Shown: positions 48,776 to 57,249 of the stretch, in pieces
Layout of the letters: each line of letters begins with the position of its first letter
How positions within the stretch are numbered: position 1 is the first letter of the stretch
NCBI RefSeq assembly: GCF_023740735.1
Contig: NZ_JAMRXH010000008.1
Coordinates: 186,001 to 250,000 of the forward strand
DNA length: 64,000 nucleotides
From: Nocardia sp. CDC159
GTDB taxonomy: Bacteria > Actinomycetota > Actinomycetes > Mycobacteriales > Mycobacteriaceae
Reading direction: 5' to 3'
Program-made: the position numbers and the translations under genes
The notes under the pieces: model-generated
The model's input: the letters and a program-made list of their open reading frames with translations, nothing else
What the model was told of the DNA's origin: nothing
Databases searched by the model: none

Positions 48776-51094
48776 ATGCCGGAAGAATCCAGCGCATCCG
48801 ACCGTCCGCGCCCGCACGCCTGGGCGAGCCGGCGGACGCGGGAGACGGAACGTCCTCCGAGTCCCAGCACGTCCATCTGGGCCACCCGACGCGCCACGGA
48901 CAACCCCGGTCCGTGGCAACCGGACACGCGACCGGCGACCGGCCCGAGCGGCGACGCGGGCTCCGGCACGAGCGTTCGATCCCGGCCCAGTGTTCGTCGC
49001 CTCGGTGCCGGTCTGGTCGCCCTCCCCGGGGTGGAGCCGGTCGATCCGGCCACTGCGATCCTGCCGAATCCCGAGGTACCGGAGGCCAAGCGGTTCTGCT
49101 GGAAATGCCTGAAGCCGGTCGGGCGCTCGTCCGGGAACGGGCCCGGTCCGACGAGCGGCGCCTGCGAACACTGTGGATCACCGTTCAACTTCCGACCGCT
49201 GCTGCGTCCGGGCGAGCTGGTCGCGGGTCAATACGAGGTGCAGGGGTGCCTGGCCTACGGCGGCATGGGCTGGATCTTCCTGGCCCGGGACCGCAACGTC
49301 AGCGACCGCTGGGTGGTGCTCAAAGGGCTGCAGAACCCGCTGGACTTCGAGGCCCACGTCGTCGCGCTGGCCGAACGCCAGTTCCTGTCGGAAATGGCGC
49401 ATCCCGGGATCGTCAAGATTTTCAACTTCGTCAAGCATCGGGCCGCGGACGGCGTCCCGTGCGGATACATCGTCATGGAATACGTCGGCGGACGGTCGTT
49501 GAAGACGATGCTCGACCTTCGAGCACCCGAACGGCTGCCGGTGTCGGAGGCCATCACCTACGTGATGGAGGTGTTGCCGGCGCTGGACTATCTGCACTCG
49601 TGCGGGCTGGCCTACAACGACCTCAAGCCCGACAACATCATGGTGAGCGAGGACGAGGTCAAGCTCATCGATCTCGGCGCGGTCGCCGCCAGGGAATCCG
49701 GTGGCAATCTCTACGGCACGCCCGGTTACCAGGCGCCGGAGTTCACCCGCACGGGACCCACGGTGGCCTCCGACATCTATACGGTCGGGCGGACACTGGC
49801 CGCGTTGACCCTGAATCTGCCCGCCGACCGCGACGGCCACAAGCTGCCCGGCATCCCGCCACCGGATCAGGAGCCGGTGCTGCGTCGCTGTCCGTCCTTC
49901 CACCGGTTGCTGCTGCGGGCGACCGATCCCGATCCGGCGCAACGATTTCCGTCGGCGTATGCGATGCACCGACAGCTCGCGGGTGTCCTGCGCGCGGTAC
50001 TGGCCGAGGAGACGAACCGGGAGTATCCGCAGGTTTCCTCGGTCTTCGGCGCACCGCGCGGCGAGTTCGGCATCGATCTCTGGATCCGCGGGACCGACGG
50101 CCTCATCGACGGCCGCCATCGCACGCTCTCCCTCGATGGGTCGAGCGTCGTTGCGGCACTGCCGATTCCCCTGATCGACAGCGAGGACCCCAGCGCCGAA
50201 CTACTGTCTCCGCTGCTCTACGGCGACCCCCGCCTCGCCCTCGACACCCTGCAGCAGAGCAGCAACGGCATGCACGCGGGCACCGTGGACGAGCCCGAAA
50301 CCTTCGCACTGGAAAGCACCTTGGCCGCGATCCGCGCTCACCTCGATCTGCGCGAGGTGGACATCGCTCGAGCGAAGCTGGCCGACCTGGCCGCCGAGCA
50401 TCACGACTGGCGCATCGACTGGTATTCGGGGATCGCGGCGCTCAGCGGTGGTCACTACGAAAAGGCTTACGAACGTTTCGATCTCGTCCACTCCCGGGTG
50501 CCAGGCGAGATCGCCCCGCAGCTGGCGCTGGCCGCCACGGCCGAGCTCATCCTGCAAACCCCCGACAAGTCGGGTGATCCGGACCGGTGGTCCCGGGCGG
50601 CGGCGCGCTACTACCGCGCGGTGTGGCGCACCAACCGGGGCGTGACCAGCGCCGCGTTCGGACTGGCGCGACGGCTGGCGGCCGACGGCGACACCGGGGC
50701 GGCGGTGGACACGCTGCAGGAGGTTCCGGAGACCTCACGCCATCACAACGCGGCGCGACTGACCGGGTGCCTGCTGCTGGTTTCCCGGCCGCCGAACGAG
50801 ATCACCCAGGCCGATCTCGACGAGGCGGCGATGCGGCTGCAGGCACTGCCGGACGAACCGCGGCTGCCACAGATGCAGGCGATCGTGCTGGGCGTGGCGC
50901 TGGCGTGGCTGCGCACCGGCAGGCGACCACGGCCACCGGATGCGACGATCTTCGGCTTCCCCTACACGCAGGCGGGACTGCGCGGCGGACTCGAATCGGT
51001 GCTGCGGACGATCGCGCGCATGAGCCCGCACCGCTTACAGCGCTACGCCCTGGTCGACCTGGCCAATTCGCTGCGCCCACGATCCTGGTGGTAG
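48776..51094 (+). CDS. pknG: serine/threonine protein kinase PknG
   Basis: A 772-aa kinase with the PknG layout. There is a disordered N-terminus, then a rubredoxin-like zinc site (Cys108, Cys111, Cys130, Cys133). The kinase domain from about 150 has Lys183 (VVLKG), a catalytic YNDLKPDN loop with Asp282, and DLG in place of DFG (Asp299). A C-terminal TPR-like helical region follows. The ND in place of HRD is normal for PknG. PknG of mycobacteria phosphorylates GarA and controls glutamate/TCA metabolism. The usual partners glnX and glnH are not adjacent. dtd follows after 31 nt. Confidence 0.93.
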   Translation: MPEESSASDRPRPHAWASRRTRETERPPSPSTSIWATRRATDNPGPWQPDTRPATGPSGDAGSGTSVRSRPSVRRLGAGLVALPGVEPVDPATAILPNPEVPEAKRFCWKCLKPVGRSSGNGPGPTSGACEHCGSPFNFRPLLRPGELVAGQYEVQGCLAYGGMGWIFLARDRNVSDRWVVLKGLQNPLDFEAHVVALAERQFLSEMAHPGIVKIFNFVKHRAADGVPCGYIVMEYVGGRSLKTMLDLRAPERLPVSEAITYVMEVLPALDYLHSCGLAYNDLKPDNIMVSEDEVKLIDLGAVAARESGGNLYGTPGYQAPEFTRTGPTVASDIYTVGRTLAALTLNLPADRDGHKLPGIPPPDQEPVLRRCPSFHRLLLRATDPDPAQRFPSAYAMHRQLAGVLRAVLAEETNREYPQVSSVFGAPRGEFGIDLWIRGTDGLIDGRHRTLSLDGSSVVAALPIPLIDSEDPSAELLSPLLYGDPRLALDTLQQSSNGMHAGTVDEPETFALESTLAAIRAHLDLREVDIARAKLADLAAEHHDWRIDWYSGIAALSGGHYEKAYERFDLVHSRVPGEIAPQLALAATAELILQTPDKSGDPDRWSRAAARYYRAVWRTNRGVTSAAFGLARRLAADGDTGAAVDTLQEVPETSRHHNAARLTGCLLLVSRPPNEITQADLDEAAMRLQALPDEPRLPQMQAIVLGVALAWLRTGRRPRPPDATIFGFPYTQAGLRGGLESVLRTIARMSPHRLQRYALVDLANSLRPRSWW

Positions 51095-51125
51095 GCCCCC
51101 CGCGGCCTTTGCGAGGATAGGCGGC

Positions 51126-51569
51126 GTGCGTGTCCTGGTGCAGCGAGTGAGTTCCGCGCAGGTGACGGTGGGCGACGAGGTGGTCGGGCGAATCGACCCG
51201 GCGGCGCACGGCGCTCCGCACGGCCTGCTCGCCCTGGTCGGGGTCACCCACACCGATATCGAGTCGACGGCGAAGGCGCTGGCCGACAAGCTGTACCGGC
51301 TGCGGATCCTGGACGGTGAACGCTCGGCCGCCGACCTGAACGCGCCCATCCTGGTAGTCAGCCAGTTCACCCTGTACGCCGATACCGCCAAGGGCCGCCG
51401 GCCGTCCTGGTCGGCCGCGGCGCCCGGCTCCGTCGCCGAACCCCTGGTCGACTTCTTCGCCGACGCCCTGCGCGGGCTCGGCGCGACCGTGGCGACCGGA
51501 CGTTTCGGCGCCCACATGCACGTCGCCCTGGTCAACGACGGACCGGTCACCGTTCTGCTGGAGGCGTGA
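51126..51569 (+). CDS. dtd: D-aminoacyl-tRNA deacylase
   Basis: A 147-aa protein starting at GTG with GAGGATAG upstream. It has the family start MRVLVQRVSSAQVTV, the SQFTLYADTAKGRRPSW motif and the NDGPVT Gly-Pro motif near the C-terminus that forms the chiral-selection site. It hydrolyses D-aminoacyl-tRNAs and mis-charged glycyl-tRNA(Ala) in the cytoplasm. Length is normal for the family. It lies 31 nt after pknG and may share its transcript. Confidence 0.95.
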   Translation: MRVLVQRVSSAQVTVGDEVVGRIDPAAHGAPHGLLALVGVTHTDIESTAKALADKLYRLRILDGERSAADLNAPILVVSQFTLYADTAKGRRPSWSAAAPGSVAEPLVDFFADALRGLGATVATGRFGAHMHVALVNDGPVTVLLEA

Positions 51570-51780
51570 GCCGTCGCGCCGGCCGCCGGCGTTTCGGGTT
51601 CGCTCACTACGGCCCGACACGCCACCGCGCAGCGCCGTGGCGGCTGTTGTGAAATCTCCAGCGAGGGCGGCGAAGTCGCCGTACTCTTCTGCACACGAAG
51701 CTACCGTTCGGTATTACCGGACGATGCGACGGGATGGACGTTCCACCGCAGTATGCCCGGTCGGGCAAGGAGAGAGCATC

Positions 51781-52005
51781 ATGAGCAAGCGCCGCACCTC
51801 CGCGGCTCCCGGAACCCAGGAGATTCTCGACTTCTTCGGCAAGTGCCCCGAATGTGGTTATCCGGCACGGGCATCCGCCACCGCCCAGGGTGCGGACAGG
51901 GTCCTCGCCTCCTGCGATCGACCCTGCGGATGGAGCGGGCTGGTGCCGCTGACGACCATGACCGCGCATCGGAGGGGGCCGCGCAGCAACGCCTCCGCCC
52001 CCTAG
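51781..52005 (+). CDS. small zinc-ribbon protein
   Basis: A 74-aa protein, start ATG with AAGGAGAG upstream; longer in-frame starts lack a binding site. It has two Cys pairs, KCPECGYPARAS and SCDRPCGWSG, which suggest a zinc ribbon, and a short basic C-terminus. The family was not recognised and no function is assigned. It converges with the WXG100 gene at 52077. Confidence 0.65.
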   Translation: MSKRRTSAAPGTQEILDFFGKCPECGYPARASATAQGADRVLASCDRPCGWSGLVPLTTMTAHRRGPRSNASAP

Positions 52006-52076
52006 CGGGAAACGGGCACGGTGCAAAGTCGGTCGTGTTCGAAGTCGAGCCTCGCACCGGGCGAAGGGCGCGGATA

Positions 52077-52391
52077 TCAGCAGAAGCGCTCCGCATTGCC
52101 GTGCTCCGTCCTCGCCAACTGATCCGCGGCCACCCGCTGGCCGTGCGCGAAATCTCCGAAGGTGTCCGCCATCTTCTCGATGGCGGCGAGCATGTTGTCG
52201 CGGGCGGCTAGATAGCCGCGGTCGCCGTCGGCGAACTTGCCACCGAAACCGTCGTCACCCCACGGGGTGCGGCCGTCGGCCACCACTACCCCCAATGTGC
52301 TCAATGTGCGACGGATGGACTCCCGAATCCGATCGCATTGCCCCGCCGCCGCGCGCAGCCGGACCGGATCGACCTCGACCTGCTCTGCCAT
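52077..52391 (-). CDS. WXG100-like ESX protein
   Basis: A 104-aa protein with the turn RTPWGDDGFGGKFADGDRGY between two helices, the same PWG subtype as at 45801 and 23464. The start at 52391 (MAEQVEVDPVRLRAA) follows AGGAG and lies only 1 nt after the TGA of the preceding gene, so translation is likely coupled. It probably pairs with or assists the 627-aa CpnT-N-domain protein upstream. No C-terminal YxxxD/E motif is visible. Confidence 0.87.
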   Translation of the reverse strand: MAEQVEVDPVRLRAAAGQCDRIRESIRRTLSTLGVVVADGRTPWGDDGFGGKFADGDRGYLAARDNMLAAIEKMADTFGDFAHGQRVAADQLARTEHGNAERFC

Positions 52392-52392
52392 C

Positions 52393-54276
52393 TCACTTCT
52401 CCTTCTTTCGCTCCGAATTCCCACCGCTGTCGAGCGTGAAGGCCACATCCACGCGGTCCTCCACCGGTCGGGGCCGCGCGGGCAGCCACTCGGCCGGGCT
52501 CGGCGCATCCGGTGCGGTGAACGTTTCCGGCAGTGGCGTCCACTCCGGATACCGTTTCGGGCGGGTCTTGGCCTTCATATCCTTTCCGGCTCCGAGGAAC
52601 GGTTCCTCGCGCCGGTCGGACGAACCCTGCTGTCCCCCCGCGGCATCGGCATCGCCGGCCTGAGCCGGCGGAGCGACGCCCGGCCTCGACGGTGGCGACC
52701 AACCACCGTCCACCGAGGACGACCACGAGGTAGGAGGTTCGAATCTCCCGCGGCCGGACCTCGACTGCGCATCCGAGCCACGCGAGATCGTCGTGGGCGC
52801 ATCGCCACCGACCGCCCCTCGCCCGCTGTGAATCGTCTCCCGACCAGCGTGCCGAATCGGGTCCGGCGCGGTGTGAAACGACTCGCGCCCGCTACCCGCC
52901 GACTCCCGCGCGGTATGAAACGACTCCCGCCCACTACCCGCCGACTCCCGCGCGGTATGAAACGACTCCTGCCCACTGCTCACCGACGACTCGCGAGCAG
53001 TCCGATAGGACGCCGAGCCATGATCGGATCGCCGCCCCGAGTTCACCGTCGGGGTGTCGGTGCCCTGCCCAGCGCTCCCCGCACGACCGCTCGTCGTCGT
53101 ACCACCGCCTGGGGCTGTCGAAAGCGCTTGTGAGCCATCGGCATTACGCTGGCTGCGCGGTAGCGCCGAACCGTCGTGGCCGACAGCGCTCGCACCGGTC
53201 GGCGCCGCAGTACCGGCAGTCGGCGCGGTCCGCGGCGCACCGGGCCTGTGCATCCACAGCCGGTATCGCACATCCGAGGTCGAAATCGGCGTCGACTTCG
53301 CGAACAGGCCCCGCGCACCGCCGACGGCGCTGCCGCGCGAGACGGTGCCGACCCATCCGGTCGGCGAGCTGAACGACGACCAGTCCCCCGTCGCGGCTCC
53401 CATTGCGACATTGCCCAGCGCGGACCCGACCACACCCGCCGACGCCCCGATGAAGGCCCCCCGCGCGGACCGTCCCCACCAGCTGTTCAGGTGGTGCCCG
53501 GCCAGTTTGTCGATACCGTTGCCGAGGTATCGGGCCATCTCCCGGGACGGCATCGCTCCGGCGACCGACGCCAGCGCGGACAGCCCCAATTCCGTGCCGT
53601 CGAAGTGCCGGCGCTTTCCCGCCGCCATCTGACCGAGCTGCACGGCAGAGTTCAACCCCATCGAAGTGAGCGCGGATTCGGTGAATTTGACGCTGTAGAC
53701 ACCGATTCCCTTCGCCGTCGGCAGCACCGCGCGCCCGCCGGCAATCTCCTTCCAAAAATATCGTTTCTCCGCCGAGGCGCCGAGCTTCCTGGCCAGATTC
53801 ATTATCGACTTCTGCGCCATGTCCTCGAACACCCGCAGAAACGAGCGCGTGGTGGATATCGCCGCCGCCTCCACCGCGGGCGCGGTGGGCGGAAACAGCC
53901 AGGCCCACAGGATCTCGAGCGCCAGCCAGGCCAGCGACACGATGATGGTGAGCTTGGTCGCCTCCAGCTGAGTGCCCATGTCGAAGGCCGACTCGGAGAC
54001 CGCGCGCACGAGTTCGGCCAGCGTTTCCAGTGATTGGTCACCGTTGCGGAGCTTGTCGAATCGTTGGCCCATCGCCGCCGGGGCAGTACCGCTCGGATAG
54101 GCATGCATGGTCACCTGCTTGGCCGTGTCGATCTCGGTCAGCAGCGCCTGCAGCTCCACACCGGCCGCCTGCCATGCGGCGGAGACCGCCCACATCGCGT
54201 CCTCGTCGCCGGCGGGCCAGCTCGAGCCGGCCACCCACCCGATCCAGCGCAGTCCCTCGGGCAGATACAGCGTCAT
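52393..54276 (-). CDS. short CpnT-N-domain protein without visible toxin
   Basis: A 627-aa protein, start at 54276 (MTLYLPEGLRWIGWVAGSSW) with GGGGGAG upstream; an in-frame extension of 27 codons exists but is unlike the other family starts. Residues 1-340 are the CpnT-like N-domain (SSWPAGDED, PPTAPAVEAAAI, Gly-rich segment). The rest is disordered, with 14-aa repeats (FHTARESAGSGRES) and the tail KTRPKRYPEWTPLPE then VDVAFTLD, which resembles the tail of the 1920-aa protein at 26890. No catalytic domain was found. It lies between EspG and WXG100 genes in the third effector group. Confidence 0.8.
   Translation of the reverse strand: MTLYLPEGLRWIGWVAGSSWPAGDEDAMWAVSAAWQAAGVELQALLTEIDTAKQVTMHAYPSGTAPAAMGQRFDKLRNGDQSLETLAELVRAVSESAFDMGTQLEATKLTIIVSLAWLALEILWAWLFPPTAPAVEAAAISTTRSFLRVFEDMAQKSIMNLARKLGASAEKRYFWKEIAGGRAVLPTAKGIGVYSVKFTESALTSMGLNSAVQLGQMAAGKRRHFDGTELGLSALASVAGAMPSREMARYLGNGIDKLAGHHLNSWWGRSARGAFIGASAGVVGSALGNVAMGAATGDWSSFSSPTGWVGTVSRGSAVGGARGLFAKSTPISTSDVRYRLWMHRPGAPRTAPTAGTAAPTGASAVGHDGSALPRSQRNADGSQALSTAPGGGTTTSGRAGSAGQGTDTPTVNSGRRSDHGSASYRTARESSVSSGQESFHTARESAGSGRESFHTARESAGSGRESFHTAPDPIRHAGRETIHSGRGAVGGDAPTTISRGSDAQSRSGRGRFEPPTSWSSSVDGGWSPPSRPGVAPPAQAGDADAAGGQQGSSDRREEPFLGAGKDMKAKTRPKRYPEWTPLPETFTAPDAPSPAEWLPARPRPVEDRVDVAFTLDSGGNSERKKEK
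52871..52996 (-). repeat. 42-bp coding tandem repeat
   Basis: About three copies of a 42-bp unit encode the 14-aa repeat FHTARESAGSGRES in the disordered half of the 627-aa protein. The unit length preserves the frame. The copies are almost identical, which suggests recent expansion. Confidence 0.75.
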
Positions 54277-54433
54277 CGCGATCCGCTCCCCCGGGTTCGT
54301 CGGTCCGCTTCCATCGCGGACAGAAAACCGCACGGGATTGAATTCGCCGTGGCGCACAAGGAAACTCGCCGAGCTGCCCCGTCAAATCCGGATCATCGCG
54401 ACATCATCCGCGCACGCGTGGGGCCGGGCCGGT

Positions 54434-55261
54434 TCAGCGGACTTCCCACTCCCGATGGGTTTCCATTCGCTCGAGAATGCGATCGATGGAGGCGGCCAGC
54501 TTCACCGTGAGGTGCCGGGATCCGATGCCCATCGCCGTGGGGGCGTGATCGAGCACGAACACGTACCGGCCGTCATCGGGAAGGTCCCGCCAGACCATGA
54601 TCTCCTCGAGGATCCCTCGTCGACCGTACTTGGACCGTCCCTGGCTGACGCTGATCCCGCCGGTCATGGTCGCGGGGACGGCGAAGAAGCGCTCGCTCAG
54701 GCCGTCCGACGACGCTCCGAGCTCGACCGACTCCGACACCAGCGACCCGCCAGGCCGGTACAGCTGGTCCGACTCCGCCCAGCCGCCCTGTTGCGTGGCA
54801 GGCCCGCCGGCAATGGGCACGTTGCGGAAGCGGCGGCCGGCCTCCGCGGTGGGCATCGCCCGGACGACCGCATCCGCCAACGCGCGCGGATCGCACTCGG
54901 TGATCGTGTAACCACCGCTGTGCAGCACGGTCTCGCCGGGCAATTGGGTCAGCACATAACCGCGCAGGCCCGAACGCGCGGCATACAACCGGATCCGCTT
55001 GTGCGGATTCTCCATCTCTCGGTCGTTCCAGCCGTGCAACACCACGAAAACGTCAGGGCGCAGGAGTGTTTCGAGCACCCCATCGAACGAGGAGTCCAAC
55101 GTGGCCTGCAAATGCTGCCACGCCCCGTACTTCTCACGCTCGAAGTCTTCGAGCATCGGCGTGCGGCTGAGGAAGACCATCGGCGGTGGCAGGGGGCTGT
55201 CGGAATGCCGTTCCCACAGCACCTTGAACTCCACGTCGGTGAAATTCCACACCTGCGTCAA
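54434..55261 (-). CDS. EspG-family ESX secretion chaperone
   Basis: A 275-aa EspG-like protein: N-terminal WNFTDVEFKVLWERH, a central VLTQLPGETVLHSGGY strand region and the signature QGRSKYGRRG, as in the copy at 23800. Its ATG overlaps the stop of the EspB-like gene by ATGA, so the two are translationally coupled and form a probable chaperone-client pair. The 157-nt gap to the next gene has no other convincing ORF. Confidence 0.88.
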   Translation of the reverse strand: MTQVWNFTDVEFKVLWERHSDSPLPPPMVFLSRTPMLEDFEREKYGAWQHLQATLDSSFDGVLETLLRPDVFVVLHGWNDREMENPHKRIRLYAARSGLRGYVLTQLPGETVLHSGGYTITECDPRALADAVVRAMPTAEAGRRFRNVPIAGGPATQQGGWAESDQLYRPGGSLVSESVELGASSDGLSERFFAVPATMTGGISVSQGRSKYGRRGILEEIMVWRDLPDDGRYVFVLDHAPTAMGIGSRHLTVKLAASIDRILERMETHREWEVR

Positions 55262-57078
55262 GGCCGGACCACCGGCTTCATCTCGGTGTCACGACGCCCC
55301 AGTTCCTGCTCGCCACCGACGACCACCGCCTCCGATGCAGAGCCGCCGCCCTGGCCCGCGGTCACCGGAACGTCCGGCACGGCCGCCGAGCCGGGCCCGG
55401 CCAATCCCGCCCCCCAAGCCGAGCCGGGGATCGAGAGGCCCGGCGATGTCGCCGATTCCGGAACCGCGGCCCGCGGGAACAATCGCGTATCGCGCCCGGC
55501 GTTCTCGCCGCCGTTCGCGCCCGCGGCGAACGGCCCGCTGTCGGCACCCGGCATGGTGACACCGAAAACCTCCGCGATGCCTCGCAATTCGGGATGGTCG
55601 CGGAACACTTGCATCAATTCGGGACTGCGGGAGATCAGATCCTTCAACTCCGGAACACGGGCCGCCGCATCGTGCAATGCGGCCATCCCCGCGCCCGGGG
55701 CCGGTCCGCCGAGCTGACCCAACGCCTGGGTGATCGCCGGAATGGCTTGCGCCAGAGCCGGAATGGTCTGTATACCCGCCGACAGCGCGGCCATCAACGG
55801 CCCGAGCAGCTGCGCCACGGCCGCCAGGGCCTGAGCACCACCGTCGGCCGACGAACCGCCACCGAACTGCGAGCCCGGGACGCCCGCGCGGGGCTGCTGC
55901 TTGGGGGCGGTCTTCGGTGGCTGCTGCTGTGGCCGATTCTGCTTGGGGGCAGGCCACGGACCGAGCGGCGCGGTCTTGGGAGGCTGCTTACCGGCACCCG
56001 AGCCGCCTCCGGGCCCGCTCCCCTTGCCGCTCCCGTTACCCTTACCACCCGTCCCCGGACCGGCGTGCGACCCGTTGCCGTCCTTCTTGTTGCCCTTATC
56101 GTCTTTGTTCTTGTCCTTGCCGTCGCCGCGGTCGTCCTTTTTCGGCGGCTGGACTGCGATCGGATTGGCCTTGGGGTCGGGCAGGACCGGGAACTGCTTC
56201 TCCGTGTTCAGCAGCCCCTGCACATAGTGTTCGTTGAACTTGTTCTGGAATTCCTCCAGAGCGCATTCACTCACATTCGGGTAGGTCGGCATGACCTGCT
56301 GGTTCGAATACAGCCAATCGGAGGTGTATTCCAGGTTCTGCCCCATGAAATCCATGGCGTTGGTCAGGTCCTTGACCGTACCGGCATACTTTTGGATCGC
56401 CTGGACCGCGGACTCGCCACCGGGGCTCTTCCAACCGCTCCCGGTCAACTTCCGCACCTGTTCGGCCAGGTTGCTGCCGTGTGAGGAGAAGTCGGTGGCC
56501 ATGAAGCGCCACAATGCGCCCGCGGCCGCAGGTATCTCGGGGTGGCTGTCGGTACGCAGCTTGTGCAGATCCGGGCCCTGCAGATGGGTGGGATTCTCGG
56601 GCCCGATATCGGACGGCTCCATTGTCAGCCCCGGCGCCGGGGTCGGCGCTTTGGGCTTCTTCCTGCTCCCGGGCGCGTTCCACTGCGGCGCATCATATTT
56701 GACGTTGGCCGCGCCGGGTGACGAGTTCACCCTCGAGAGGTTGGCCTTGGAGGTCTGGTCGGCCTCCTTGTAATTCTTGCCCGCGTCCTTGAAGGCGTCG
56801 GTCAGATTCGACAGCACTTCGATGTGATTGGTGAACGCGTCGCGCAAACGGGTCGCCCGGATGTTGAACTTGTCCGCCAGCTTCTGCCCGCTCGGCTGCG
56901 GGCTGTAGCGCTTCATATTGCTGACGTGCTCGCGGTCGACGAGACCCTGATACGCCTTCAACCGCTCGATCACATCTGAGCAGGCTTTCGCGCAGTTCAG
57001 TGCCACGTTGATATCGACTTCGACCTTGCCCTCCGCCGCAGCCTGCTTCAGCTGTGACCAGGGAGTGTCCTTACCCAC
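55258..57078 (-). CDS. EspB/PPE-like ESX secreted protein
   Basis: A 606-aa protein related to that at 24633. Residues 20-110 form a helical hairpin with CAKAC (Cys29, Cys33) and a YxxxD export motif (Tyr103 to Asp107). A second helical segment has a W-containing turn (GSGWKSPGG). A Lys/Gly/Pro low-complexity stretch and an Ala/Gly-rich region with helices (AQLLGPLMAALSAGIQ and onward) follow. It is the first gene of the third effector group, with map upstream on the same strand and a hairpin between. EspG follows in overlap. Secretion is inferred from motifs. Confidence 0.78.
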   Translation of the reverse strand: MGKDTPWSQLKQAAAEGKVEVDINVALNCAKACSDVIERLKAYQGLVDREHVSNMKRYSPQPSGQKLADKFNIRATRLRDAFTNHIEVLSNLTDAFKDAGKNYKEADQTSKANLSRVNSSPGAANVKYDAPQWNAPGSRKKPKAPTPAPGLTMEPSDIGPENPTHLQGPDLHKLRTDSHPEIPAAAGALWRFMATDFSSHGSNLAEQVRKLTGSGWKSPGGESAVQAIQKYAGTVKDLTNAMDFMGQNLEYTSDWLYSNQQVMPTYPNVSECALEEFQNKFNEHYVQGLLNTEKQFPVLPDPKANPIAVQPPKKDDRGDGKDKNKDDKGNKKDGNGSHAGPGTGGKGNGSGKGSGPGGGSGAGKQPPKTAPLGPWPAPKQNRPQQQPPKTAPKQQPRAGVPGSQFGGGSSADGGAQALAAVAQLLGPLMAALSAGIQTIPALAQAIPAITQALGQLGGPAPGAGMAALHDAAARVPELKDLISRSPELMQVFRDHPELRGIAEVFGVTMPGADSGPFAAGANGGENAGRDTRLFPRAAVPESATSPGLSIPGSAWGAGLAGPGSAAVPDVPVTAGQGGGSASEAVVVGGEQELGRRDTEMKPVVRP

Positions 57079-57212
57079 CCTGAATGCTCCTCCCGATGCC
57101 CGTCACGGCGTTCGAACCCCCATGGTGCGGGCCGGTCGGGCCCTCGTCAGGCGAAAGCATACAACGCCTGCACAAGCCAACGGGGACAGAACTTTTCGGG
57201 GATTGCTGGTTA

Positions 57213-57240
57213 CGCGCTGTCATGCCGCGCCGACAGCGCG
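57213..57240 (-). terminator. hairpin downstream of map
   Basis: CGCGCTGTC and GACAGCGCG form a perfect 9-bp stem around a 10-base loop, 10 nt beyond the map stop codon. There is no strong T run, which is common for terminators in high-GC actinobacteria. It separates the ribosomal/secretion operon from the ESX effector group. Confidence 0.55.
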
Positions 57241-57249
57241 CTGCCGTGC

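Noticed and set aside
51637..51780. Upstream in-frame extension of the zinc-ribbon gene
   Set aside because: No ribosome binding site and no conserved sequence; AAGGAGAG directly precedes the ATG at 51781.
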